The notes: generated by a model from the sequence alone, not told the origin. Shown: positions 38,460-47,586, counted from the stretch's first letter. The stretch is 64,000 nt of DNA from Oscillospiraceae bacterium (GCA_031260665.1 JAISLD010000008.1:37196-101195), one strand, 5' to 3'. Made by a program: numbers and translations.

Positions 38460-39077
38460 TTAGTTTGACTTAAAAACGTATTGCTTTAAGCTTGCGGCAA
38501 TCGTGCCGCCGCAAACGCCGCAGACCGCCGCTTCGATAATTCCGTTGGTGAAGATAAGCGTCGCGAGTATCGGGATAACGCCGTCTTTCACTGCGGGGAG
38601 ATTCCCAAACAGCAGAATAATCGCGCCGAGAAACAACACGGTGTTGAGAAGCGAGCCGATGATAGCCGCGGCGGTGTGGCACCACGCTTTCTGTTTGTCG
38701 ATTTTCTTGAACAAGTCGAACAACAGCCCGACCAAGAAACCTGTGAGTGTACGGGTCAGCACTAACGCAATGAAAGTAAACAGAGGGTTTGCGGCAAGGA
38801 GAATTATACCGAGAGGCGAAACAAACGCCATGATAAAACTCGACAGTCCAAATGCCGTGCCGAGAATCGCGCCGCATAGTTTGCCCTTTGTCATTGCGCC
38901 GACAACAACGGGCACCATCATAATCGTTAGTTCAAACGCCGGGTTGATTGGGATATAGCCTATCCCTGTGAGGTGGAACATGAGGAGCACTGCCAGCAGA
39001 ATGCCGGTCACTGTCAGGAATTCCGTTTTTCCTCTGTTGAGGGTGATGACATTGCTGTTGCTGTTGTTTTCGTCCAT
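38460..39077 (-). CDS. ECF transporter S component
   Basis: Multi-TM protein, LTGIGYIPINPAFELTIMMVPVVVGAMTKGKLCGAILGTAFGLSSF. Confidence 0.78.
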   Translation of the reverse strand: MDENNSNSNVITLNRGKTEFLTVTGILLAVLLMFHLTGIGYIPINPAFELTIMMVPVVVGAMTKGKLCGAILGTAFGLSSFIMAFVSPLGIILLAANPLFTFIALVLTRTLTGFLVGLLFDLFKKIDKQKAWCHTAAAIIGSLLNTVLFLGAIILLFGNLPAVKDGVIPILATLIFTNGIIEAAVCGVCGGTIAASLKQYVFKSN

Positions 39078-39148
39078 TGTTTTCTCCTTTGATGGGCGTT
39101 CGTTTTATCAAATCGCCCTCGTAATATATCGCGTAAGAACTCGTGTTC

Positions 39149-39937
39149 TTACAGTTTCTCACCTTTGAATAATGTGCCGATGTTTTCTCCCTCAAACAAA
39201 GAATAAAGGTTGTCGGGGCTGTCGCCTTTCAGTATAATTGTGTCGACATTATACTCGGAAGCGATGCGCGCCGCTTCCAGTTTGGCAAGCATACCGCCGC
39301 TTGACAGCGAACTGCCCTTGTCGCCCACAGAAGCAAGCATATCTGCTGTGATTCTCGTCACGAGAGGTATCAGCTTTGCGTCGGGAAGGCGTGGGTCGCG
39401 GTCAAACAGTCCGTCAACGTCGGTCAAGATGACAAGCAAGTCGGCTCCGCATATCCCCGCAACGATTGCCGACAATGTGTCGTTCTCGTCGAAGTCAAGG
39501 TTTTCTATCGACACGCAGTCGTTGGCGTTCACCACGGGGATAACGCCCATATCGAGGAGCTTGCGAAACGTGTTGGTTATGTTTGCTTTGCGTTCGGGGT
39601 TTGAGATGACGTCGCGTGTCATAAGAATTTGCGCTGATTTGTGGTTGTACTTTGCGAACTCGCGGTCGTAAAGATTCATCAGCTCGGCTTGTCCGATTGC
39701 GGCGCAGGCTTGCCGGCCCGGCATATCCGAGGGTTTTTCGGCCAGACCTGCCTTTGACATACCGACCGCGACCGCTCCGCTTGTGACAAAGACTATCTCT
39801 TTGCCGCTGTTCTTCAAGTCGGAGAGGACGCGAAGCAGCTTCTCAACTCGTCTGAGGTTGAGGCAACCGTTTTGATAGGCGAGGGTTGAGGTGCCTGCCT
39901 TTATCACAACGCGTTTTTTTTCGGAAGAAGTTTCCAT
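39149..39937 (-). CDS. proB: Glutamate 5-kinase
   Basis: VVIKAGTSTLAYQNG, VTSGAVAVGMSKAGL, FDENDTLSAIVAGICGADLLVILTDVDGLFDRDPR. Confidence 0.93.
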   Translation of the reverse strand: METSSEKKRVVIKAGTSTLAYQNGCLNLRRVEKLLRVLSDLKNSGKEIVFVTSGAVAVGMSKAGLAEKPSDMPGRQACAAIGQAELMNLYDREFAKYNHKSAQILMTRDVISNPERKANITNTFRKLLDMGVIPVVNANDCVSIENLDFDENDTLSAIVAGICGADLLVILTDVDGLFDRDPRLPDAKLIPLVTRITADMLASVGDKGSSLSSGGMLAKLEAARIASEYNVDTIILKGDSPDNLYSLFEGENIGTLFKGEKL

Positions 39938-40395
39938 TAAAATATACTTTCTAATTCTGTTTCAAGTGCCGTTCGCTCGCTTTCGTAAACCAACAAAGCT
40001 ATCTCGTCAACGCCTGTTGAGATGAGAAGCGGCACGATATCGAGGCGTTCAAGCACAGAGAACACCTTTGCCGCGAAACCCGTTTCGTTCTCCATTTCGT
40101 CTGAATGAACGGTTATCTTGATGTTGCCCGTGTTGAGAAGCGGCGTCACCTTGGGGTATTTGTCGGCGAGAGCCGAGGTGAGCGGCAACAACTTTGACAT
40201 ATCGCTGTCGGACAACGTGAACCCAAACGATATCCTGTCGGCGGTTGACGGCGCCTGCGAAATCATATCGATGTTTATTCCCGCGTGTGCCGCGTTTTGA
40301 AACAACTCGGACAAGAAGCCGCCGCCAAAACGCGCGGGTATGTCGTTGAAGTTCACAACAGAGGTGTTTTCGGTTACTTTTATTGATGTTGACAT
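39937..40395 (-). CDS. Stand-alone tandem ACT-domain protein resembling an aspartokinase regulatory region
   Basis: Two ACT-like units: AAHAGINIDMISQAPSTADRISFGFTLSDSDM and TGFAAKVFSVLERLDIVPLLISTGVDEIALLV; no kinase domain. Confidence 0.75.
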   Translation of the reverse strand: MSTSIKVTENTSVVNFNDIPARFGGGFLSELFQNAAHAGINIDMISQAPSTADRISFGFTLSDSDMSKLLPLTSALADKYPKVTPLLNTGNIKITVHSDEMENETGFAAKVFSVLERLDIVPLLISTGVDEIALLVYESERTALETELESIF

Positions 40396-40421
40396 AATGT
40401 TTGCCTTTCTTTGGGTTTGTT

Positions 40422-41186
40422 TCAGACTAAATCTTTCATTGTGTAAAGACCGGGTGGTTTGCCGGCAATGAACACCGCCGCGGATAGCGCGCCTGCCGCG
40501 AACACTTCTTTCGAGCGCGCCGAATGTGACAGCGTGATTATCTCGTCGTGACCCGCGAAGATGACGCTGTGCTCACCGACAATTGTTCCGCCGCGAACCG
40601 CGTGGAAGCCGATTTCACGTTGTTCACGCGGCTTGCGGACGTTATGGCGGTCGTAAACATATTCGGGGATATACGAAAGCCCGTTCTCCGCCGCTTTTGC
40701 CAGCATAAGAGCGGTGCCTGACGGCGAGTCTTTCTTTAAGCTGTGGTGTTGCTCGATTATTTCCACATCGAAAGTTTCGCCGAGGACAGCCGCCGCACGT
40801 GTCACCAAGTCGGCAAGCAAGTTGATACCAAGCGACATATTGAACGTGAAGAACACGGGTATCTCGTTTGCGGCGGCTTTGATGTTTGTAATCTCCGCCT
40901 CCGAGTAGCCCGTGGTCGCGATGACAAGCGGCACGTTTCTTGTTTTGCCGTATGACAGCAGGCTGTCAAGCTGTGATGAATGTGAGAAATCGACCACGAC
41001 GTCGGGGTCGGCTTCCATATCGAACAGGCTTTTATGAACAGGGAACGGTTTGTCGTCACTTGCGCGTGTGTCAACGCCTGCTGTGATAACGCAGTCGGCG
41101 CGTCCGTCCGCAAGCGAGGCGATAACGCCGCCCATCTTGCCGAGTGCGCCGCTTATCGCGATTTTTACTTCTGTTCTGTCGTTCAT
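40422..41186 (-). CDS. dapB: 4-hydroxy-tetrahydrodipicolinate reductase
   Basis: VKIAISGALGKMGGVIA, NMSLGINLLADL, EQHHSLKKDSPSGTALML. Confidence 0.95.
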   Translation of the reverse strand: MNDRTEVKIAISGALGKMGGVIASLADGRADCVITAGVDTRASDDKPFPVHKSLFDMEADPDVVVDFSHSSQLDSLLSYGKTRNVPLVIATTGYSEAEITNIKAAANEIPVFFTFNMSLGINLLADLVTRAAAVLGETFDVEIIEQHHSLKKDSPSGTALMLAKAAENGLSYIPEYVYDRHNVRKPREQREIGFHAVRGGTIVGEHSVIFAGHDEIITLSHSARSKEVFAAGALSAAVFIAGKPPGLYTMKDLV

Positions 41187-41211
41187 TGAGGTCTTTCTAT
41201 AGTAGGTATGA

Positions 41212-42096
41212 TTACAGCAAGCCGAGGTTCTTCAGCGTTGATGTCAGCTTTGCTTTTACGCCGTCGTCTGTTTCAACAAGCGGCAAGCGAACACCGCCGA
41301 CGTTTTGCCCGATGATGTTCATCGCTTCTTTCAGCGGTATCGGATTCACATCGGCAAACAGCGCGTTGATGAACGGCAGAAGCCGCAGCTGCTCGCGTCC
41401 CGCCTCAAGCACCTTGCCTTGAAGAGCGAGTTCGCACATATTGTGTATGTCCTCGGGGATAATGTTCGCCGCCACGGATATCACGCCTTTGCCGCCGAGT
41501 GACATAACAGGCACGGTCATTCCGTCGTCGCCTGAATATACATCGATATCAACAGACGAGAGAATCTTTGCGAAGTAGTTGATATCGCCGCCGCTTTCCT
41601 TGACCGCGTATATGTACGGATGAGCCGCGAGTTCCTTGAACGCGTCAATCCCGATGTTCACGTTGGTTCTTCCGGGAATGTTGTAGAGCACAACAGGCAG
41701 CTCCGCCGCATCCGCAATCGCCGTGAAGTGACGCACCAAACCTCGCTGTGACGTTTTGTTGTAATAAGGCGACACGAGGAGAAGCGCGTCAGCACCCACG
41801 GACTTTGCCGACTTTGATAATTCAATCGCGTAAGCCGTGTCGTTGCTGCCCGTACCCGCGATAACAGGCACGCGCCCCGCCGCCGCCTTGACCGCTGTTT
41901 CTATCACGCGAACGTGTTCGTCGTCGGTCAGCGTGCTGGCTTCGCCTGTCGTTCCTGCCGCTACTATGCTGTCTACTCCGCGTTTGATGAGGTCGTCAGT
42001 CAATGTGGCGAGTCGGTCGTAGTTTACCGACAAATCGTCATTGAAGGGCGTAACTACAGCAACACCCGCGCCTTTGAAGATAGTGTTCTTGCTCAT
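41212..42096 (-). CDS. dapA: 4-hydroxy-tetrahydrodipicolinate synthase
   Basis: GVAVVTPFNDD, AAGTTGEASTLTDDEH, LYNIPGRTNVNI, AVKESGG. Confidence 0.96.
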   Translation of the reverse strand: MSKNTIFKGAGVAVVTPFNDDLSVNYDRLATLTDDLIKRGVDSIVAAGTTGEASTLTDDEHVRVIETAVKAAAGRVPVIAGTGSNDTAYAIELSKSAKSVGADALLLVSPYYNKTSQRGLVRHFTAIADAAELPVVLYNIPGRTNVNIGIDAFKELAAHPYIYAVKESGGDINYFAKILSSVDIDVYSGDDGMTVPVMSLGGKGVISVAANIIPEDIHNMCELALQGKVLEAGREQLRLLPFINALFADVNPIPLKEAMNIIGQNVGGVRLPLVETDDGVKAKLTSTLKNLGLL

Positions 42097-42120
42097 ATCA
42101 ATTACCTGTGTGTGTGAAAG

Positions 42121-43200
42121 TTAAAGATAACCTTTTGCCGCGAGATATTCAGCCATAAGCACCGCGCCGCCTGCCGCGCCGCGAAGCGTGTTGTGTGACA
42201 GACCGACAAACTTGTAGTCAAACAGCGAATCCTCGCGAAGCCTGCCGAGTGACACGCCCATACCGCCGTATAAGCCGCGATGAAGTTTCGCTTGAGGGAA
42301 ATTGTCCTCGTCAAAGTATGTGAGGAAGTGTTCGGGTGCGGAGGGAAGTTTAAGCGTCTGCGGTTCGCCGACAAAGCCGCGCCACTTTGTGATAATCTCG
42401 TCTTTAGTCGGTTTTTTGCCGCTTTTGAACTTAATAAACGCGGCGGCAAAGTGCCCGTCACTCAGCGGCACACGAAGGCATTGTGCCGTGAACACGGGAG
42501 AAGCGGCAGGGACAATCGTTTCGCCGTTGAAGTTTCCGAATACCTTGAGTGGTTCTTGCTCCGACTTTTCTTCTTCCCCACCTATAAAAGGTATCACATT
42601 GTCCGTCATTTCGCCCCACGTTGCGAACGTCTTGCCTGCTCCCGATATCGCTTGATATGTACAGACGGCGACACTCTCAAGGTTCTCCGCGCCGAGGGGA
42701 TAAAGAGCGGGGACGTAGCTTTGAATGGAGCAGTTTGACTTGACGGCGATGAAACCGCGTGCTGTGCCGAGTCGTTTTCGCTGTGAATGAATGACTTCGG
42801 CGTGAGAACCGTTTAGTTCGGGGATAAGCATAGGCACATCGGGTGTGAAGCGGTGCGCCGAGTTGTTCGACATCACGGGGATTTCAGCCTTTGCGTAGGC
42901 TTCCTCGAGGGCTTTTATCTCGTCTTTCTTCATATCAACGGCACAGAAAACAAAGTCGGCGTGGGTTTTCACCGCCGCAATGTCAGCCGCGTCTATGATT
43001 TTCATATTCTTCAGCTTTTCGGGGAGAGGTTCGGTGAGGTTCCAACGCCCCAACGTCGCTTCTTCGTAAGTCTTGCCTGCCGAACGAGGCGAAGCCGCAA
43101 GCGCGCTGACATTGAACCACGGGTGGTTCTGCAGCAGAACGGCAAACCGTTGACCGACCATTCCTGTCGCGCCGATTATCCCGACATTGTACTGTTTCAT
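42121..43200 (-). CDS. asd: Aspartate-semialdehyde dehydrogenase
   Basis: VGIIGATGMVGQRFAVLLQNHPWF, KSNCSIQSYVPALYPL, AISGAGKT; start chosen at MKQYNVG. Confidence 0.94.
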   Translation of the reverse strand: MKQYNVGIIGATGMVGQRFAVLLQNHPWFNVSALAASPRSAGKTYEEATLGRWNLTEPLPEKLKNMKIIDAADIAAVKTHADFVFCAVDMKKDEIKALEEAYAKAEIPVMSNNSAHRFTPDVPMLIPELNGSHAEVIHSQRKRLGTARGFIAVKSNCSIQSYVPALYPLGAENLESVAVCTYQAISGAGKTFATWGEMTDNVIPFIGGEEEKSEQEPLKVFGNFNGETIVPAASPVFTAQCLRVPLSDGHFAAAFIKFKSGKKPTKDEIITKWRGFVGEPQTLKLPSAPEHFLTYFDEDNFPQAKLHRGLYGGMGVSLGRLREDSLFDYKFVGLSHNTLRGAAGGAVLMAEYLAAKGYL

Positions 43201-43238
43201 TATTAAAGTGACCTTTCGTATATGCAAAGCTACATTTA

Positions 43239-43267
43239 AGTATAGCACATTCAGATGTTATTGTCAA
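43239..43267 (-). promoter_or_regulatory. Predicted asd promoter, TTGACA-17-TATACT
   Basis: Minus-strand -35 at 43267-43262, -10 at 43244-43239, spacer 17. Confidence 0.75.
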
Positions 43268-43444
43268 TTGAAACAGAAACGTCAACAACTGAAACCTTTG
43301 CTTTGCGGGAATTCCGCTCCCGCAGTCGCCACGTTCATAAAGAACGGCGTTTCGACCGTGCCGCGGGGGCGCGTATGCGCCCAAACTTAAAAACACTTTA
43401 GCGTTTTTAATTTAACCTACTATAACTGTTATTGTCAATTGAAA
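43256..43444. repeat. Insertion flanked by an 18-bp direct repeat, TGTTATTGTCAATTGAAA
   Basis: Exact copies at 43256-43273 and 43427-43444. Confidence 0.95.
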
Positions 43445-43467
43445 TGAATCGATGTTTGTGGTATAAT
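43439..43467 (+). promoter_or_regulatory. Predicted queA promoter, TTGAAA-17-TATAAT
   Basis: -35 at 43439-43444, -10 at 43462-43467, spacer 17; ATG at 43474. Confidence 0.75.
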
Positions 43468-43473
43468 CACTAT

Positions 43474-44493
43474 ATGTTATTAACAAAAGACTTTTCTTAT
43501 GAGTTGCCGCCCGAACTAATCGCGCAGTCTCCTGCCGAACCGCGCGACAGCTCGCGGCTTCTTGTTGCGCCGATAAACGGCGGCGAGATAATCCACGACC
43601 GCTTTGAACAGATAACCGAGTATCTTCACCCGAACGATTTGCTTGTGCTTAACGATTCAAAGGTGTTCCCCGCTCGCCTTTACGGAGTGAAGGACGGCAG
43701 CGGTATCCCTGTTGAGGTGCTTCTCCTTGAGGAGAAAGCCGATTTCTTATGGGAAGCGGCGGTGAAACCCGGGCGGCGGCTGAAAGCGGGAGCGGTGGTG
43801 CGGTTTGACGATGATTTCTCTTGCGAAGTCGTTGAAACAACAGACGGCGGCAACAAACTGCTGAAGTTCACGACAAACGGAAACTTCTTTGATGTGTTGT
43901 CGCGTGTCGGGCACACGCCGCTGCCGCATTACATCACCGCGACATACGGCGAGGAGTTCTTACGCGAGAGATATAACACGGTCTATGCCGACAAAACGGG
44001 TTCGGCTGCCGCGCCAACTGCGGGACTGCATTTTACTGACAGTATATTTGAAAAGCTGTCGGCACTCGGTGTGAACAAGGCGTTTGTGACGCTGCACGTT
44101 GGACTCGGCACGTTTCGTCCCGTCAAAGCCGAGGTAATCACCGACCACGTTATGCACACCGAGCGTTACTTTATGCCGAAAGAAACGCAGTCGGCAATTG
44201 AAAGGTGCAAAGCAAACGGTGGGCGGGTTATCGCGGTGGGAACAACGGCGTGCCGCACACTTGAGAGTTCTCGCGGTGTTGCAGGTGGTGGTGTGACCGA
44301 CATATTTATATACCCCGGGTATAATTTCAAGGTGATAGACGGCTTGATAACCAACTTTCACCTACCCGAAAGCACGCTCATTATGCTGGTGTCGGCGCTT
44401 CTCGGCAGGGAGCGCACGCTTGACGCTTATGCCGAAGCGGTGAAGGAGCGGTATCGGTTCTTTAGTTTCGGCGACGCGATGTTTATTGCTTGA
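43474..44493 (+). CDS. queA: tRNA preQ1(34) S-adenosylmethionine ribosyltransferase-isomerase
   Basis: FSYELPPELIAQSPAEPRDSSRLLV, NDSKVFPARLYG, TAGLHFTDSIFEKL, NFHLPESTLIMLVSALLGRE. Confidence 0.96.
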   Translation: MLLTKDFSYELPPELIAQSPAEPRDSSRLLVAPINGGEIIHDRFEQITEYLHPNDLLVLNDSKVFPARLYGVKDGSGIPVEVLLLEEKADFLWEAAVKPGRRLKAGAVVRFDDDFSCEVVETTDGGNKLLKFTTNGNFFDVLSRVGHTPLPHYITATYGEEFLRERYNTVYADKTGSAAAPTAGLHFTDSIFEKLSALGVNKAFVTLHVGLGTFRPVKAEVITDHVMHTERYFMPKETQSAIERCKANGGRVIAVGTTACRTLESSRGVAGGGVTDIFIYPGYNFKVIDGLITNFHLPESTLIMLVSALLGRERTLDAYAEAVKERYRFFSFGDAMFIA

Positions 44494-44538
44494 AACAACA
44501 AGCACCTCTCTTTATAATAGAGAGGTGCTTCTTGTTGG

Positions 44539-44703
44539 TTCGGCACCGACTGCATCGGGGGCAATAAACTGCGTTTGGCCATACTGACAAGTTGTCGCGT
44601 TAGCTTATTGTGCGTTCGGCACCGACTGCGTCGGGGGGCAATAAACTGCGTTTGGCCATACTGACAAGTTGTCGCGTTAGCTTATTGCGCGTTCGGCACC
44701 GAC
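44539..44703. repeat. 76/77-bp tandem repeat between convergent queA and hsp20
   Basis: TTCGGCACCGAC at 44539, 44615, 44692 with conserved interior. Confidence 0.95.
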
Positions 44704-45138
44704 TCAGTCTATCAGTATATCTTTGCTTGTGATTTCTTTCTTCAGCTTCGGGATAGTCACGGTCAGTATGCCGTCGGTCAGCTTTGCCTTAACGCCGCTC
44801 TCCGCCGCTTCGGGGAGATGAACCCGACGTATCATCTCGCTGCAGTGACGCTCACGGTGAACATAGCCGTTCTCGCTTGTGTCGCTCTCGGCTTCACGGT
44901 GCGCTGTTATCGTCAACGTGCCGCTGTCAAGCGAGAGTTTGACTTCGCTTTTCTTGATACCCGGGAGTTCCGCTTCAACGCCGTATTCGTCGTCGTTCTC
45001 TTTCAAGTCAAGCTTGAAACCCTCGATACGTGTGGCTTCGCCGCCAAGGAAGTCGTCGAGTAGTCCGTAGAAGCCCTCAAAGCCCGTGGGATACGCTTTC
45101 CTGCCGAAAGGTGTTTGTGAAGTGATTGCTGTTCTCAT
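44704..45138 (-). CDS. Hsp20/alpha-crystallin family small heat-shock protein
   Basis: Alpha-crystallin pattern VEAELPGIKKSEVKLSLDSGTLTITAHRE ... GVKAKLTDGILTVTIPK. Confidence 0.93.
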   Translation of the reverse strand: MRTAITSQTPFGRKAYPTGFEGFYGLLDDFLGGEATRIEGFKLDLKENDDEYGVEAELPGIKKSEVKLSLDSGTLTITAHREAESDTSENGYVHRERHCSEMIRRVHLPEAAESGVKAKLTDGILTVTIPKLKKEITSKDILID

Positions 45139-45182
45139 AATAGTGTCCTCCTGAATGTTTGTTGTTGTGAATCGCCCTTGAC

Positions 45183-45207
45183 TGGCACTCTCAAGGCAAG
45201 AGTGCCA
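45183..45207. promoter_or_regulatory. CIRCE-like inverted repeat (variant)
   Basis: TGGCACTC-N9-GAGTGCCA upstream of hsp20. Confidence 0.7.
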
Positions 45208-45223
45208 AAGATGGGGCTAAAAT

Positions 45224-45250
45224 TTAGCACTCTCAAGGCTTGAGTGCTAA
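45224..45250. promoter_or_regulatory. CIRCE element (HrcA operator)
   Basis: Perfect TTAGCACTC-N9-GAGTGCTAA. Confidence 0.93.
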
Positions 45251-45518
45251 CGCTGTATATACTATACCACGTTTCGGCGTGGCTGTCAATGGAAGCCGCA
45301 TAAAAACATCGTGAATGTTTTGTGAAGCGAACAACACTAACAAAAAGCGCTCCCTGTGCCGAAACTTCAATTCTTAATTACATTGTAATCGTTTTGCAAT
45401 TGACTTGAGGGGGTTTCGGTGGTATACTCTTAAAGAGAAGAAAGCGGCTTTGCATTGTGCGATATGACGGAAAGTTAAAAAATAAGTGATAAAACTTCAT
45501 TATTTTTGTGCAAAACGC

Positions 45519-45547
45519 TTGACAAACGACCTCTTTTTTGGTAAGAT
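45519..45547 (+). promoter_or_regulatory. Predicted promoter for the carbohydrate ABC operon
   Basis: TTGACA (45519) -17- TAAGAT (45542). Confidence 0.6.
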
Positions 45548-45684
45548 TATTAAAACAGCTTGGTATGCTACCCCTTTCGCCCCCTTTCCCTACATAACAC
45601 ACGATATAGGTTGGTTTTGTGTTCAGCAGATGAAGGACGCGCGTTTTGCGGAGTAGCGGCTTGGCGGAAATACGGAGGGTCGTT

Positions 45685-46662
45685 ATGGCAACACACGTCG
45701 CCGCTTCGTCCGGTGGAAAGTCTACCGGTATGGCGAGTACGGACTTGAAAAAGAACTTGATTCTTTGCTCGATGACGTTACCCGGACTAATTTGGTTGAT
45801 ACTCATTCGGTATCTCCCGATGTTCGGTATTATCGTTTCGTTCAAAGACTTTAAGTTGCCGAGTCCCCGCGCAACTAACATCATCTCGGATATCTTCTCT
45901 CGCGAATGGGTCGGGCTGGACAATTTCGGTCAGCTCTTTTCCTCGCCCACGACTTGGCAGTTCATGAAGAACACAATAGTGTACAACGCTATCTTCATAG
46001 TGCTTGGTCTTGTCCTCGCTGTTGCGTTCGCAATACTGATAAGCGAACTCACAACGAAGTTCCTCGCGAAAACTTATCAAACCTTGATGTTCTTCCCCTA
46101 CTTCCTCTCGTGGGTCGTGGTAAGCTACTTCGTGTGGGCTTTCCTCTCGCCGACGGCTGGTCTGTGGCGCGACGGCTTCGTCAACAGCCTCGGAATGTCC
46201 GCGTGGTACAACGACGCGAAACCGTGGCCGTTTATCCTTGTCATTGCGAATCTCTGGAAAAACACCGGCTACTCGTGCATACTTTACCTCGCGGCTATCA
46301 CCGGTATCGACACCTCACAGTATGAGGCGGCTCGTATCGACGGCGCGAACAAGTGGCAGCAAATCTGGCACATCACTCTTCCCCACCTGCGCACAATCAT
46401 CATTATCCTCTTTATAATGAACGTGGGACGTATCTTCAACGCCGATTTCGGTCTGTTCTATCAGGTGCCGAGAGGCGGAGCGGGCGCACTTACAAAGGCG
46501 ACCGAAGTCGTCGATACTTACGTTTACAAAATGCTGAAAGATACCATCAACATCGGCGTATCCACCGCCGTCGGTTTCTTCCAGAACATTGTCGGGTTTG
46601 TCTGCATAATGGTGGCTAACACCATAGTGCGCAAGGTTGACCCTGACAGTGCTATGTTTTAA
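45685..46662 (+). CDS. Carbohydrate ABC transporter permease (LplB/UgpA type)
   Basis: LPGLIWLILIRYLPMFGIIVSFKDF, EAARIDGANKWQQIWHITLPHLR. Confidence 0.92.
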   Translation: MATHVAASSGGKSTGMASTDLKKNLILCSMTLPGLIWLILIRYLPMFGIIVSFKDFKLPSPRATNIISDIFSREWVGLDNFGQLFSSPTTWQFMKNTIVYNAIFIVLGLVLAVAFAILISELTTKFLAKTYQTLMFFPYFLSWVVVSYFVWAFLSPTAGLWRDGFVNSLGMSAWYNDAKPWPFILVIANLWKNTGYSCILYLAAITGIDTSQYEAARIDGANKWQQIWHITLPHLRTIIIILFIMNVGRIFNADFGLFYQVPRGGAGALTKATEVVDTYVYKMLKDTINIGVSTAVGFFQNIVGFVCIMVANTIVRKVDPDSAMF

Positions 46663-46674
46663 GGGGGTGCGAAG

Positions 46675-47586
46675 ATGGAAGAAAAACAAAAACCAAGCAA
46701 GAATCGCCTCACTTCCGTGTCGCTTGGCACCGAAGTCATATTTCATATCATTATCGCCGCGTTTTCTCTCGCCTGCATCATTCCGTTTATCTTTGTCGTA
46801 ATCATCTCGTTCACATCTGAAGACGCAATCAAGGCAAACGGATACTCTTTCTTCCCCGAAGCGTGGTCGGTGAAAGCCTATACCACGGTCTTTGACCTCG
46901 GCAAGACGCTTTGGATGGCGCTCGGGACCAGCGTGTTTATCACCGTACTCGGCACAATCCTTGCAATGGTGGTAACCTTGCTCTACTCCTACGCGCTGTT
47001 CCGCCGCGACTTCAAGTATCGCAACGTCTTCACTTTCATCTGCTTCTTCACGATGATATTCGGCGGCGGTCTTGCACCTACATATATCGTCTGCAAAAAT
47101 ATCCTCGGTATGCACAACAACTACTGGGCACTCTTCATACCAATGCTGTTGAACCCGTTCAACGTCATCATTATGAGGACCTTCTTCCAGTCGTCGGTGC
47201 CGGAAGCACTGATTGAGTCCGCTTCTATCGACGGTTCGGGCGAGTATCGCACGCTTGTGCAGATAGTTATACCCGTGTCGCTACCCGGTATCGCAACGGT
47301 GTCGCTTCTCAATATGCTTGCTATCTGGAACGAGTGGTTCTTGGCGCAACTATATATAGACGACGTCGAACACGTTCCGTTGCAGTATCTGCTCGTAAAG
47401 ATGCAAAAGACCGCCGAGTATATGGCGCGCAACTCCGGCAAACCGGGCGCGGTAACCGCAAGTATGCCTACTGAATCACTTCGTATGGCACTCTGCGTAA
47501 TCATCGTTATACCGATTGCCTTCGCCTACCCGTTCTTCCAGAGATACATCATCGCGGGACTTACCGTCGGTGCTGTCAAAGGATAA
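46675..47586 (+). CDS. Carbohydrate ABC transporter permease (YtcP/UgpE type)
   Basis: Multi-TM, EALIESASIDGSGEYRTLVQIVIPVSLPGIAT. Confidence 0.92.
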   Translation: MEEKQKPSKNRLTSVSLGTEVIFHIIIAAFSLACIIPFIFVVIISFTSEDAIKANGYSFFPEAWSVKAYTTVFDLGKTLWMALGTSVFITVLGTILAMVVTLLYSYALFRRDFKYRNVFTFICFFTMIFGGGLAPTYIVCKNILGMHNNYWALFIPMLLNPFNVIIMRTFFQSSVPEALIESASIDGSGEYRTLVQIVIPVSLPGIATVSLLNMLAIWNEWFLAQLYIDDVEHVPLQYLLVKMQKTAEYMARNSGKPGAVTASMPTESLRMALCVIIVIPIAFAYPFFQRYIIAGLTVGAVKG

